Source of the DNA: Agapanthus africanus
Taxonomy: Eukaryota; Streptophyta; Magnoliopsida; Asparagales; Amaryllidaceae
Reading direction: 5' to 3'
DNA: 64,000 bases
Assembly (NCBI GenBank): GCA_030015575.1
Contig: JASDDO010000024.1
Coordinates: 37,720,114 to 37,784,113 of the forward strand
Below are positions 11,801 to 21,667 of the stretch, piece by piece. Below the pieces are notes generated by a model. The model saw nothing but the letters and a program-made list of their open reading frames with translations, ran no database searches and was not told the DNA's origin. The translations under genes and the position numbers were made by a program. The number at the start of each line of letters is the position of its first letter. Positions within the stretch are counted from its first letter, which is position 1.

Positions 11801-12675
11801 TTCACTGTCATTCCGTTTGCAACTCTGAGAGACCAATCACCTACCTTTATAACTCTACTGTTTCTCAAAGCATGTAATGAATTACAGATATGAGATCCTG
11901 CTCCGGTATCTAGTACCCAGGAAGTAGAGTTTATTGACATACAGTCTTCAATTACAAACACACTTGAGACTGAAGCCACAACATGCTTCGTATCCTGGCA
12001 ACTAGCTTCAAAAGCCCTGCAATCTTTCTGCTTATGCCCAATCCCATAACAATAGGAACGTCCCTCTTTTACTATCTCCAGTCCCGAAACTTTTGCCTTT
12101 CTCTTTCCTTCTACTTCCCTGGTTTTCTTTAGGGTAGAAGGTAGAGACTGTAGAATCAAGTCAGTATCTGACTTGTTTCCCAATGTGGTCTCCAGGTCCT
12201 GGAGCTCATTAATATAGCTAGTCATTGTAAGGACGTTGTCCCCTACAGATGACCCGAAATCCAACCTCGCTTGAATTAATTCGTTCGAGGTCTCATATCT
12301 TGCGATATGAGATTTCTCTCCATATAAATCTTTGTTATGGAGAAAGATGGAAACTGAGTCCATCTTCTCGTGCTGCTTCTGGTATATACCATCAACTGAA
12401 GCTAACACAAGGCACTTGGGTTTCGCTTTATTCTTTTCCCTTGTCTGACGAATATCCATATCCGCAACAGTGAAAACTGGACTTGGGACGGCGGGATCTT
12501 GAGTAGTAACAGGGTGGTCCATCTTGTCATAGGCAATGGACATCTGGACAGACTTTTGCCAGTCATATAAGTCAGATTCAGTCAAATTGTTATCTAGATG
12601 TAACCTATGTGTGGCCACAAGGTTGCTGCAATTAAGAGAGAGAGAAGAAAATATTTTAGCATGATGCTGTTGCAA
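8896..12675 (-). CDS. Copia gag-pol polyprotein (degenerate, 1259 residues)
   Basis: One open frame holds an N-terminal gag part, a zinc knuckle near residues 204-215, a protease with DTGAGSHIC near residue 254, and an integrase with an HHCC finger (HCRLGH...CESC) and DDE region (SDRGGEY). It continues with an RT containing YVDD at about residue 931 and RNase H ending with CDNNGA near residue 1180. It would process itself and copy RNA into DNA in cytoplasmic particles. Defects are visible. The knuckle has Arg (CGT) in place of the first Cys. The conserved GCKWIF block at the start of RT is encoded near 10317-10334 in a different frame, so the frame departs and returns through two compensating indels with a few codons lost. 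The gag part looks short and lacks a convincing N-terminus. The product is probably inactive. Confidence 0.85.
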   Translation of the reverse strand: MQQHHAKIFSSLSLNCSNLVATHRLHLDNNLTESDLYDWQKSVQMSIAYDKMDHPVTTQDPAVPSPVFTVADMDIRQTREKNKAKPKCLVLASVDGIYQKQHEKMDSVSIFLHNKDLYGEKSHIARYETSNELIQARLDFGSSVGDNVLTMTSYINELQDLETTLGNKSDTDLILQSLPSTLKKTREVEGKRKAKVSGLEIVKEGRSYCYGIGHKQKDCRAFEASCQDTKHVVASVSSVFVIEDCMSINSTSWVLDTGAGSHICNSLHALRNSRVIKVGDWSLRVANGMTVNAESVGEYRLGLTSGHILILRNCLYVPSMTCNIISVSSLSRERYDFTFVSDVVNIHLNQVLIGSGTLDNGIYVLSQAQVFNVQNTLKRKSPELNQAFLWHCRLGHINERRLTKLHREGYLNPFEYQSYDTCESCLIGKMTKTPFTGHRVRASELLGLVHSDVCGPMSTHARGGYSYSITFTDDFSRYGYVLMKHKSEAFEKFQEYKNEVEKQTGKSIKTLRSDRGGEYLSAEFLGYLKENGILSQLTPPYTPQYNGVSERRNRTILDMVRSMMSNAELPRSFWGYALESATYLLIRVPTKTVPTTPYQMWSGKKPYLQYLKIWGCPVFVEKQHADKLEARSVQCKFVGYPKNSKGYLFYYAEEQRVFVSRNAHFLEQQVLEKDTSGSEIELEEIPEPQTTTESLVEPVVQKEMDIPTPLRRSSRTSHPPERYYGFLIDGDREDCVIDYDEPTCFQQAIQSGDSVKWLDAMRTEMESMYTNKVWTLGKTRRMQMDLQKKIGVDGQVETYKARLVAKGFRQRPGLDYDETFSPVAMLKSIRVLLSIAAFHDYEIWQMDVKTAFLNGNLEESVYMDQPEGFIQSGSSGKVCKMLKSIYGLKQVSRSWNICFDDAVKEFDFIKNPDEPCIYSKIVGRAVVFLVLYVDDILLIGNDIPMLQSVKRFLSHKFSMKDLGDATYILGIQIYRDRSKRMLGLSQSRYIDTIVKRFKMDDSKRGNLPACHGITLSKEMSPKTDLERDRMSIIPYASAVGSMMYAILCTRPDVAYALSVVSRYQANPGENNWIAVKNILKYLRRTKEMFLMYGGKDLQLEAFADSGFQSDKDDSKSMSGYVFTLNGGAVCWKSSKQETVADSTMEAEYIAACDAAKEAVWMKKFLTELQVVPTSVGPIPLYCDNNGAIALAKEPRSHQKSRHILRRYHLIREIVDHREIEVKRVETENNIADPFTKALPQTQFKRLFEMIGLRYASSWP

Positions 12676-14667
12676 GTTTTAGATTGGTTTTAAGTTTATC
12701 TAAACAGGATGGCTCTCACTGTTTCTCGAATCCCTCCTCAAACCATAAAAGAAGAATTAGCCAGGACTATTCTCACCGTACAATACTTGCTTAACCGTTC
12801 AGCCAGGCCAGTGTCGATACTTCGAGGGAGGTTTTCCAACGCTTTTGCGAAGTTCCTTAATTAAAGAACCTCTTTTCTCTCCCTCTGACACCTTTCTAGG
12901 CACCTACTTGGTTTATAGCATTGATCGTTAAGTGACGAATCTCCTGATAAGTAGCTTGTACTCACAGTAGAATCGGGATCCAAAATATCATCGTATGATA
13001 ATGTTGAAGGAATCCTACCAACATTCATCAAACTCCAAAATGGTATGCATCTCTCTGCAAATTTCAGTTTCTTTAGAAATTCCCGATATAAATTTATGCC
13101 CCATGCTCTTATGACCTTGGCGTTGGTCAAAATGTCATAAGTCACATGCCAAGTTCTACCCATCATTATCCTGGTTAATTTGAACACATCCGTACATATC
13201 CCTGACGTTGGCCAAATGATAATACGACTGTCTCAAACTAACGCATCTATCTATGTAACAAATGAAATACCCAGCAGCTACCAAACACTATGCCCTGGCG
13301 TTGGTCAAATGCATAGCTTGAATACTACTGAATACCCAAATGAAATGACGGAGGGCTACGAATGGTTTTGGAAAAACCGTGAACGTAGTGAACTTGATAT
13401 AATCGAAGGAACCTGATACTTTTCAAAAGGAGTGGTTAAAGCTCCGTAATTTAAAAATTCTGATCTTTTTAAAATAACCGAGTGGTTTCTTTTAAATTTG
13501 TTCCAACGATTTAACTTTGGTTTATTTTCTTTGCATTATAATAATGCGTCCCATCATTTATCCTATCATTGCAGAAAACAACGAAAATACCACGTCCTCT
13601 TATGCCATCCGCATTCGCCACTGGGTCCCGTCATCACCCGTTAGGTTACTTAACTAACGACAGAGCGGGGGCTGGGCTAGCGCGGGTGTAAAACATAAGT
13701 GACGTCTAATAGCTATCATATATAGATATTGTACATTCGTCAGACGCAATAATAAGCATTCCAGATCACAGATGAACTTTATTGGATTCATTAGCAATCC
13801 GCATTTGCTTTGAGCCTGCAATAAAAGACGGATTACACAGTTGTGATGAATAGTCATTACCCCACCCTAGACCCCTACCGGTACGGCAAACTACCCGCCA
13901 AGTACCCGAAGTGAAGCGGTCTCCCTCAACAAAGTGAGTAGGCCACTAAACACTTCAAAGTACCCGGTAGTTTGTGTACCCCGCCTTGGGTCTATCCTAG
14001 GAGCAAAAACAGTAAAAAGAAATAATACAATGGTGGCTACAACCGCAACCTGGATGTTCCCCGCAAAAGAATATTACATCATATTACATCGAATGAATGA
14101 ATATTAAACCCATCTCAAAACCCCGGCTAATCATCACAACAGTCCAATACAGTTCATATACACAAACAATAAACATTTCATAAATGTGCAACCCCCTGTC
14201 AACCGACATACTAGCAGTTAGGGGAGGTTTACGAACACATTAAACATTACAGATAAAAACCCAATTAGCAAATATCTTAGAATATCGATCGATTACCATA
14301 TTCCGTGTCTACCCCAAAAGCAAACCAGCACTGAAGTAACCTGGGAAGAAACAGTATATACAGGAAGACAAAACACCACAAACAATGAATAACAGTGAAA
14401 ATACGAGTCAAATCCGAGTTGACCCGGCAGCGGATCCGCGGCCAAAAGCACTGTTTTGCCACGGATCCACGGCTGTCTTGTCGTTTTGTGCACTCGTATT
14501 TTCCCGGAATTCATAAAATTCCCTGCTGTGATTTTTAAGACATATCAAATAATTTTTCAGACGGGTTTAAAATTAACAGAAACTAGGAATTTTTAGGGTT
14601 TTGTTTTCGTGTTTTCCGTCGATCGAACTTCTAATCAGTTGCTAACAAGCTAGTAATGGTTTAGTTG
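12676..14667 (-). other. Copia 5' leader, non-coding
   Basis: This is about 2 kb between the PBS and the first gag codons, longer than usual for copia. It includes three scattered copies of a GNCGTTGGYCAAATG-like block near 13118, 13202 and 13292. Part of 13990-14100 resembles the leader of the truncated relative near 37955. Missing gag N-terminal sequence may be buried here, but I could not recognise it. Confidence 0.5.
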
Positions 14668-14679
14668 GCTCTAATACCA
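14668..14679 (-). other. Copia primer-binding site (initiator-Met tRNA)
   Basis: The minus strand reads TGGTATTAGAGC, one mismatch from the initiator-Met complement TGGTATCAGAGC. It lies about a dozen bases inside the 5' LTR. Confidence 0.88.
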
Positions 14680-14690
14680 CTGTAAGTCCA

Positions 14691-16655
14691 TGTCACGCAC
14701 CCCACGAACTTGCGGGGAGGCGGAATATATGAAAAACGATTATCAAAGCTTCGTAACACGGACTTGAGCGCATGAATCGTTATCTAAACCATTACTAACT
14801 AAAAGCTAGAGATTTAACTACTCGGATACGAAGTTATACCTCACGTTACTTGTCCTTCGGGTCTTCATCGTTGTCCTCCACTCCTCGAAGGCTCCTTGGA
14901 ACATCGGCACCTCAACAGCCTCCTCGAATCAAAGACGATCCACCTGAAAGCTCATGCGCCAAGCTTAATCTCAAACTTGAGATAACTAGGTTGCTTAAAG
15001 TGCTAATCTAAGCTACCTAGGGGATATAGAGTGAGGTTATGGATGTATTAGTCTAGCTAACCCTTGATCTCAACACATGAGAGGTTAGGGTTAGGGTTTG
15101 AAGAGAGAGTGAGCTTGAGGAAAGAGAGTGAGCTTGAGGAGAGAGAAGGTGAAGATGATAATGAAATGAGATAATGATATATCATAATATATATGAAGCA
15201 TTATTTATTTATCCAAAAATGAAATAATAGAATTAACATCCATGCTTCATAAATATCTATGAGTGATTCATCTCCATGAGTCATTAAGCATTTATGATGC
15301 ATTAATGACATGGATGAATCACACAAATGAGTCACTAATCTCATTTAATGCAATGACACCTTACCCCCCCAAGTCACCACTCTTCTAGAAGCTTCTCGAC
15401 AAATTATGAGAACGCCCCTCCAATCCGTGAAAACACGGAAAAACTTTAGACTGTATAAATCCAATAACCTGATACTAGAATCTGGCTTAAACCAAAGCCG
15501 GCTAGTAAAAACTGTCCGAAAAGTCGTACGTGCGTAAACACACGTATGCGTCCGAACCCTTGTCGTAAAACCATACGACCTCTATATCGTTTCGCCTGGA
15601 GCAGGGAAACTCTCTGTGTGGGACTCTAAAGACTCGAAACTACGCTGGCAGTGGGTTTAACCACAGACCGCAAGCGGTACTAGCTGTACGTAACGGTCCC
15701 CAGGTAGATGTCGATAAGAAGGCCGATGAGGAAAACCATCCGAACCCCTACTGAGCCTGATGTGATAATCGCCGTACAGTCCGGTCTGTTCGTCTAAGAC
15801 TATCGCATATCAAGCCCAGGGGGCGGCAAGCGTCAATCCCCTAATAGCTGTATAAGTCGTGTCGGAGCGAAGCCCATTACACCCTGAGAAGCTACTGGAA
15901 CCTACCAGTATATCTCGCTTGCCCTGTCCAGGGACTTTGCGTAATGGATCTCTGGCACAGCGCGATATCAACTCCCAATACCGGGAGAGACGAATCCTAT
16001 CTAACCGCCACTGCCTCCAAGTGCTCGGGACTGCACCCAACTGCTACCTGTTTGCACGACTCCTTTGAGCCGTGGTAGGGTAGCAATCTAAGAACAGTGG
16101 GACACACTCGAGGCGAAGTAACAGTGTCAATTCTGCGGACTATGCTGTACTCATGTCACCTGGGAACTTTTAACTGACGATGGGTATAATACCAACCAAT
16201 CAGTTCCCTGCGAGTCCTGTCCGGTGTACCCGTAACCTAACGAGCACCTGTATATTATCTCCAGTACGACGTACTGATGGTTGTGGGACAGACCATCTCC
16301 CCAACTGGGATGAGAAGCATACACACTTAGTCTACTCCGGAATATCGATGCCCTATCTCGATAATCCAACGACCAGGGACCTGTATAGGATGTTGCTTAC
16401 AGACTATCCAGCCCCCACTAGTGTGACTTCCATCACAACGCTGGTAATCAAGCAAAGATCGTATGGGCTCTACTAATATGTATAAGTGATACGTTACAAG
16501 AAACATATGCACATATTAAAGTAGACACAAACCAAGTAGCATACTACCATTTTTAGCAAGACTGTTATATACAACTGTGAATATCCCAAGCTTCCATTAA
16601 GTAATATACAACCTAGTATGATACAATAATGGCCCCTAGGGAATATACACTAACA
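14691..16655 (-). repeat. Copia 5' LTR
   Basis: It is 1965 bp and close to identical to 6938-8881. It differs by scattered substitutions and an extra tandem copy of a block of about 21 bp (GAGAGTGAGCTTGAGGAAA region near 15105-15140). Confidence 0.92.
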
Positions 16656-17332
16656 TGCAGTACGCGATACGGTGGCGGAATCTATGGTCGAAATGTGAAC
16701 AACGCATAGAAGAAGCTCCTGCAGTGGGCATGTTTGTATGAACCCTCGATCCGCAGGCGACCATATCCCAATTCATGATATTCTTCAAGCCGACCACCTT
16801 CTAGGCCTTGATTGATAAGTTGTCCCAAATGCACCAGATGGGCCATAAGCCTTCCTCTTCAAAGACGGAGCCTCGGAATGAAAAGGGAAAAAGGAAAGCG
16901 ACCTTTGTCGCCAACGCTCAACAACAACCGAATGGCCCGAGACCGGTTGTTAGCCAAAGCAACAAGCGGCAATCCCTCGATGAGAAGTTGAGACGTCCTT
17001 ACTCGTTTCCCCGGGATAAAATAAGGAGACTGTTCGAACTAGCAGTGCGTAACGGGATCATCACTCTACCGGAGCCGAAACACCCATTACAACCGAACGA
17101 TGTCAACGATCCCAATTACTGCCCCTACTACCGAGTATTGGGCCATCCGATCGAAGACTACTACGTCTTCAAAAATTGGGTTGAATACCAGTATCAACAG
17201 GGCAAGTTTGCGCTGTCTGAAAACTGGAAGGTGAACCCGCCACAACCACATGCTCCGAAAAAGATGGACATGCCGGGGGCATCGTGCTCATACATAGAGA
17301 AAGCCCCATGGACCGAAAAGTCCGTAAACTAG
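16656..17332 (+). pseudogene. Tat-type gag, C-terminal fragment
   Basis: Coding homology to the second element's gag resumes at the base equivalent to 49597. There are two in-frame stops (TGA at 16739, TAG at 16802) before the open stretch from 16808. The CHHC knuckle (C-X2-H-X4-H-X4-C) has lost two ligands: it reads CPYY...H...DYY, so the second His and last Cys are both Tyr. The tail ends KSVN before TAG at 17330-17332, where the reading frame naturally ends in this family. No protease follows. Confidence 0.85.
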
Positions 17333-17543
17333 AAATCCGCCTCAAATACGGTAACGACTGACCAAAATGTCGTTAAACTACTACCAACACGCGCCGTCCC
17401 CAGGCTGACGTGGTGTTAAAAAAAGGTACATCCACAAGCGAAATGGGCACGCATGAAAACCCGAAAGGGCTCCGTGAGTAAAAACAGCAGGACTACCAGC
17501 GAGTTTGTGGAAACCCGAAAGGGCGCAATCTCGTTAAGAGACA
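17333..17543 (+). other. Post-gag non-coding spacer
   Basis: It contains one copy of a block of about 122 bp (GAAAACCCGAAAGGGCTCC through GGCGCAATCTCGTTAA) that is present twice in tandem in the second element at 51583-51826. No ORF is credible. Confidence 0.6.
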
Positions 17544-17715
17544 CTTGCAAGGTCCCCTCGACCTTGTGAGGACAAAATACCTGCGTGAGATCCTTACGAC
17601 TCACAAAGGAGTAACACACTTAGGGATCCCCACGATTCCTAAGGAGAAATTACACTTACGAGATCCTCACGACTCGTAAGGAGAATTCCCCTTTGAGACC
17701 CTCACGGCTTATAGG
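17544..17715 (+). repeat. Five-hairpin array 1
   Basis: The successive inverted repeats are 17544-17570, 17585-17604, 17619-17643, 17655-17680 and about 17690-17715. The third is CTTAGGGATC-CCCAC-GATTCCTAAG and the fourth CTTACGAG-ATCCTCACGA-CTCGTAAG. The loops are CCCTC, CTTAC, CCCAC, CTCAC and CTCAC. The fifth stem is partly decayed. Confidence 0.85.
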
Positions 17716-17889
17716 ATTCAAAAGCCTTAAGCTACAAGGATCTGAACATGTTCTTAAGCCATCACAATCTTCAGACTGCCCTACAAGCGGTTCAACATTG
17801 ACCCTTGTATACAATCCACGGGCACGAATAAACATTTCCCTAACAAAGTCCTACCAGCGACTGGGGATATGCTCACACGGTGAACGGCC
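17716..17889 (+). other. Spacer between hairpin arrays
   Basis: It holds a conserved block (TTGTATACAATCCACGGGC, AATAAACATTTCC) also present at 52095-52130. Nothing in it looks like a gene. Confidence 0.5.
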
Positions 17890-18023
17890 CTTGTAAGTCC
17901 TCTCGACTTATAAGAAACCATACACTTGGGAATACTCACGATTCTTAAGGAGAAAACACACTTACGAGATCCTCACGACTCGTAGGGAGAAATACCTTTA
18001 TGAGACCCTTACGGCTCGTAAAG
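17890..18023 (+). repeat. Hairpin array 2 (four of five hairpins)
   Basis: The hairpins at 17890-17914 (loop CTCTC), 17925-17949, 17961-17986 and 17996-18023 correspond to types 1, 3, 4 and 5 of the other arrays. Type 2 is missing. Confidence 0.82.
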
Positions 18024-18289
18024 TCAAAAGCCTTAGTCAACAAGATCCTAACCCTATTTGCTAATCCACCTTTGTTCGACATCGACAGAGGCAAATGATG
18101 ATTCACTCCTGGCAATGTCCCAGTGATAGCGATGCTGATGCCAAAATCAGTATCAAATTCCAAGCCCTCTCACGGCAAAAGATGATTCGCTCCTGGCAAT
18201 ATTCCAGTCGTAGCGATGCTGATACTGAGATCAGCACCAGATTCCAAGTTCCACACTCGCGATAAAAAATCAGCGAGCCAAAAATGCAT

Positions 18290-18505
18290 ATGAAATAGCC
18301 GAAATGATGGGGCAACTTGCAACAAAATCAGCAAGTAAAAATATATGCATACAAAATAGTCGAAATGGTTAGGCAACTCGAAATAAAAAACAGCGAGTAA
18401 AAAAAATAGCCGAAATGATTGGGCACCACGAAAAATAGCCGAAATGATTGGGCAATCGCGATTTTCGCGATATAAAAAGCTGAAATGATAGAGCATCGTG
18501 GAAAG
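18290..18505 (+). repeat. AATAGCCGAAATGATTGGGCA repeats
   Basis: Five or so imperfect copies of AAATAGCCGAAATGATNGGG are separated by short hairpins such as ATCGCGATTTTCGCGAT. The same block is at 52525-52745 in the second element. Confidence 0.75.
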
Positions 18506-18599
18506 AATTTAAAAAAATGAAAGAATGAAACTTTTTTCCTTGCAGGTGAGGTCATATTGCCCCCTGTATACAATCCATGGGCACAAACAAGAAAGGAAC

Positions 18600-19360
18600 T
18601 ATATCGTCCCACCAGGCTTTGTCGAAGCGAATCCAAATCTTGACGGTTCATAGACAACCTAGAGACAATCTCGACATTCGTCGCAATATTGCAGACACAA
18701 TGTCAACAAACGAAGTGAAGGAAGATCCCTAGCTTCAGGGTCTCGACGTCAACATCGACAACTTACAGATCAACACCGGCGTTCTTCCTCCCTCCAATCG
18801 GATGCAGACGCAACATCAACAAACGGAGCCATGGCAAAGTCCTCTAGTTCCAATTCTCGACGGTTCACAGACAGCCTAGAGACTACCCCGGAACCATGGC
18901 AAAGTCCCCTAGTTCCAAATCTCGACAGTTCACAGACAGCCTAGAGATCACCAACGGCATTTCTCCTTACTCCACCAGGATGCAGATGCAACGTCAAGAA
19001 ACGACCCCAGGGTCAAAACAACGGAACCATGGCAAAGTCCTCTAGTTCCAAATCTCGACGGTTCACAGATAGCGTAGAGATCACCAATGGCGTTTCTCCT
19101 CACTCCAACCATATGCAGACGTGACGTCAACAACCGACCTCAGAGTCGCAACGAAGCGGAGCCATGGCAAAGTCCCTAGTTCCAAATCTCAATGGGCACA
19201 TCTACGGCCCGAAGACCAACAACGGGGTGCCTCCTCATTCCAGCAGGACACAGATGCTACACCGTCAATCGGAGCCACGGCAAAGTCCCCAGTTCCAAGA
19301 CTCTACGGTTCACAGACAACCTAGAGTCATCCAATGACCCCGTCTCGGAATCAAGTCAAC
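18600..19360 (+). repeat. Irregular repeats with CCATGGCAAAGTCC...CTCGACGG blocks
   Basis: Degenerate repeats of roughly 60-190 bp share ATGGCAAAGTCCCTAGTTCC, CTCGACGGTTCACAGACA and a CTCACTCCA...GCAGA block. A related set lies at 52870-54310. Confidence 0.7.
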
Positions 19361-19365
19361 TCAAA

Positions 19366-20370
19366 TACCTCGATTCAGGGAAATCAGCGTCCTTGACGAG
19401 AGCATCTCGATTCACATCGACCTGCAGAGAAATCAGTGTCTTTGCAGGAATACCTTGATTCATCTCAACTCCGAGGAAATCAGCGTCCTTGGAAAAAACC
19501 TCGATTCAGGGAAATCAGCATCCTTGACGAGAGCATCTCGATTCGCATCCACCCGCAGAGAAATCAGTGTCTTTGCAGGAATACCTCGATTCGTCTCAAC
19601 TCCGAGAAAATTAGCGTCCTTGGAAAAAACCTCGATTCAGGGAAATCAGCATCCTTGACGAGAGCATCTCGATTCGCGTCGACCCGCAGAGAAATCAGTG
19701 TCTTTGCAGGAATACCTCGATTCGTCTCAACTCCGAGGAAATTAGCGTCCTTGGAAAAAACCTCGATTCAAGGAAATCAGCATCCTTGATGAGAGCATCT
19801 CGATTCGCGTCGACCCGCAAGAAAATCAGTATCTTTGCAGGAATACCTCGATTCGTCTCAACTCCGAGGAAATCAGTGTCCTTGGTAAATACCTCGATTC
19901 AGGAAAATCAACGTCCTTGACGAAAGCATCTCGATTCGCATCGACCCGCAAAGAAATCAGTGTCTTTGCAGGAATACCTCGATTCGTCTCAACTCCGAGG
20001 AAATCAGCGTCCTTGGCAAAAACCTCGATTCAGGGAAATCAGCATCCTTGACGAGAGCATCTCGATTCGCGTCGACCCGTTAGGAAATCGGTATCTTTGC
20101 AGGAATACCTCGATTCGTCTCAACTCCGAGAAAATCAGTGTCCTTGGAAAATACCTCGATTTAGGGAAATCAACGTCCTTGACGAGAGCATCTCGATTCG
20201 TATCGACCCGCAGAGAAATCAATGTCTTTGCAGGAATATCTCGATTTGTCTCAACCCTCGAGGAAATCAGCGTCCTTGGTAAAAACCTCGATTCAGGAAA
20301 ATCAACGTCCTTGACGAGAGCATCTCGATTCGCGTCAACCCGCAGAGAAATTAGTGTCTCTGCAGGAATA
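19366..20370 (+). repeat. 131-bp tandem satellite, trimeric higher-order unit
   Basis: The marker TTTGCAGGAATA recurs at 19441, 19572, 19703, 19834, 19965, 20096 and 20227 (and TCTGCAGG at 20358), always exactly 131 bp apart, giving about 7.7 copies. Each unit holds three diverged subunits of about 35, 49 and 47 bp, each starting GAAATCAGYRTCYTTG and containing CTCGATT. ORFs of up to 149 residues across the array are repeat artefacts. Confidence 0.93.
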
Positions 20371-20564
20371 TACAACGTCAGCAAAACGGAGCCATGGCAG
20401 AGTCCATAGTTCCAAGTCTCGACGGCCACATCTACAGCCTGGAGACCCACAACGGTGTTCCTTCTCGTTCCAACCAGAAGCAGATATGACATCAACCCCG
20501 GAGCCATGGCAAAGTCCCTAGTTCCAAATCTCGACGGTCCACAGACAACATAAAGTCAAGCAAA

Positions 20565-21012
20565 TCTTGGTCCCGTAGAACACGACTAAAGTTAATCCTG
20601 ACCCCGTGGGAAACGTCTAGAGCAACCCCTGACTCCGTCAAATGCGGATAAAGTCAACCGCCTGACCCCGCGAAATGCGGACAAGGTCAACCCCTGACTC
20701 CGTGAAATGCGGACAAGGTCAACCCCTGACTCCGTGAAATGCGGATAAAGTCAACCCCTAATTCCGTGAAATGCGGATAAAGTCAACCCCTGGCTCTGTG
20801 AAAGGCAGATAAGGTCAACCCCCGACTCCGTGAAATGCGGATAAGGTCAACCCCCGACTCCGTGAAATGCGGATAAGGTCAACCCCCGACTCCGTGAAAT
20901 GCGGATAAGGTCAACCCCTGACTCTGTGAAATGCGGATAAAGTCAACTCCTGACCCCGTGAAATGCGGATAAGGTCAACCCCTGACTCCGTGAAATGCGG
21001 ATAAAGTCAACC
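20565..21012 (+). repeat. 32-bp tandem repeat with TTGACC/T in each unit
   Basis: About 14 copies of TGACTCCGTGAAATGCGG-ATAAGGTCAACCCC occur, with edge units more diverged. On the minus strand each unit has TTGACC or TTGACT, the W-box core bound by WRKY factors. Confidence 0.9.
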
Positions 21013-21069
21013 CTCGACTTCCCCGTCAAAGCAATTCTTTGATTCCGGAGCAAGTCAACTCATCAATCA

Positions 21070-21242
21070 CTTACGGGTCCTCTCGACTTGTAAGGAAGAA
21101 AATTCTCTTTTGAGATCCTTATGACTCTCAAGAGAAAACACACTTAGGAATCCTCACGATTCCTAAGGAGCAAATTACACTCACGAGATCCTCACGACTC
21201 GTAAGGAGAAATACCTTTATGAGACCCTCACGGCTTATAAAG
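21070..21242 (+). repeat. Five-hairpin array 3
   Basis: The hairpins are 21070-21094 (loop CTCTC), 21104-21135 (loop CTTAT), 21143-21167 (CTTAGGAATC-CTCAC-GATTCCTAAG, perfect), 21180-21205 (loop CTCAC) and 21215-21242 (loop CTCAC). They are separated by GAGAAA-like linkers. Confidence 0.88.
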
Positions 21243-21358
21243 TTGAAAAGTCTTAGGTGGCAGATCCTAACCCTGTCTCCCAAGCCATCGTTGCCTCGCA
21301 GAGAGGTCGAGGTAGATTTTCTACGGACCACGCTCTCCGACAAGAAAGGAAACAATCA

Positions 21359-21531
21359 CTTACGAGTCCTCTCGACTCATAAGCAATAAAAACTCTCTTG
21401 TGAGATTCTTACAACTCTCAAGAGAAAATACACTTAGGAATCCTCACGATTCTTAAGGAGAAATTACACTTACGAGATCCTCATGACTCGTAAGGATAAA
21501 TACCTTTATGAGACCCTCACGGCTCATAAAG
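21359..21531 (+). repeat. Five-hairpin array 4
   Basis: The hairpins 21359-21383, 21394-21425, 21433-21457, 21469-21494 and 21504-21531 are in the same order as array 3. The fifth is CTTTATGAG...CTCATAAAG. Arrays 3 and 4 are separated by about 115 bp. Confidence 0.88.
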
Positions 21532-21661
21532 TTGGAAAGCCTTAGGAAGCAGATCTGAACCTGACTCCTAAGCCATCGCTGTCCTACAAGGAGATCAAAA
21601 TAGATTATCCACCAAATGCATTTACTAAAAGGGACACACCACCATGAAGCAAAATATGTCT

Positions 21662-21667
21662 TTTATT
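21662..21667 (-). terminator. Candidate polyadenylation signal of the antisense gene
   Basis: AATAAA on the minus strand (within ATGAATAAAAGACAT) lies about 100 bases beyond the antisense stop at 21769. The second element has the same ATGAATAAA context at the matching place. Confidence 0.6.

Larger units (their letters stand above)
6938..16655 (-). mobile_element. Ty1/copia retrotransposon nested in gag
   Basis: Direct LTRs (6938-8881 and 14691-16655) with TG...CA ends flank a copia polyprotein. An initiator-Met PBS lies at 14668-14679 and a PPT at 8882-8897, which set minus-strand orientation. The order protease, integrase, RT, RNase H is copia-type, probably of the Tork/Angela group. The five bases outside the two LTRs differ (TCTAA and TGCAG), so there is no target duplication, and the host gag lacks about 1254 bp at the junction. 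A simple insertion does not explain the boundaries. Confidence 0.93.

Noticed and set aside
18948-20507. ORFs of 60-167 residues across the 131-bp satellite
   Set aside because: Their peptide repeats mirror the DNA repeat; 131 is not a multiple of 3, and the frames drift.
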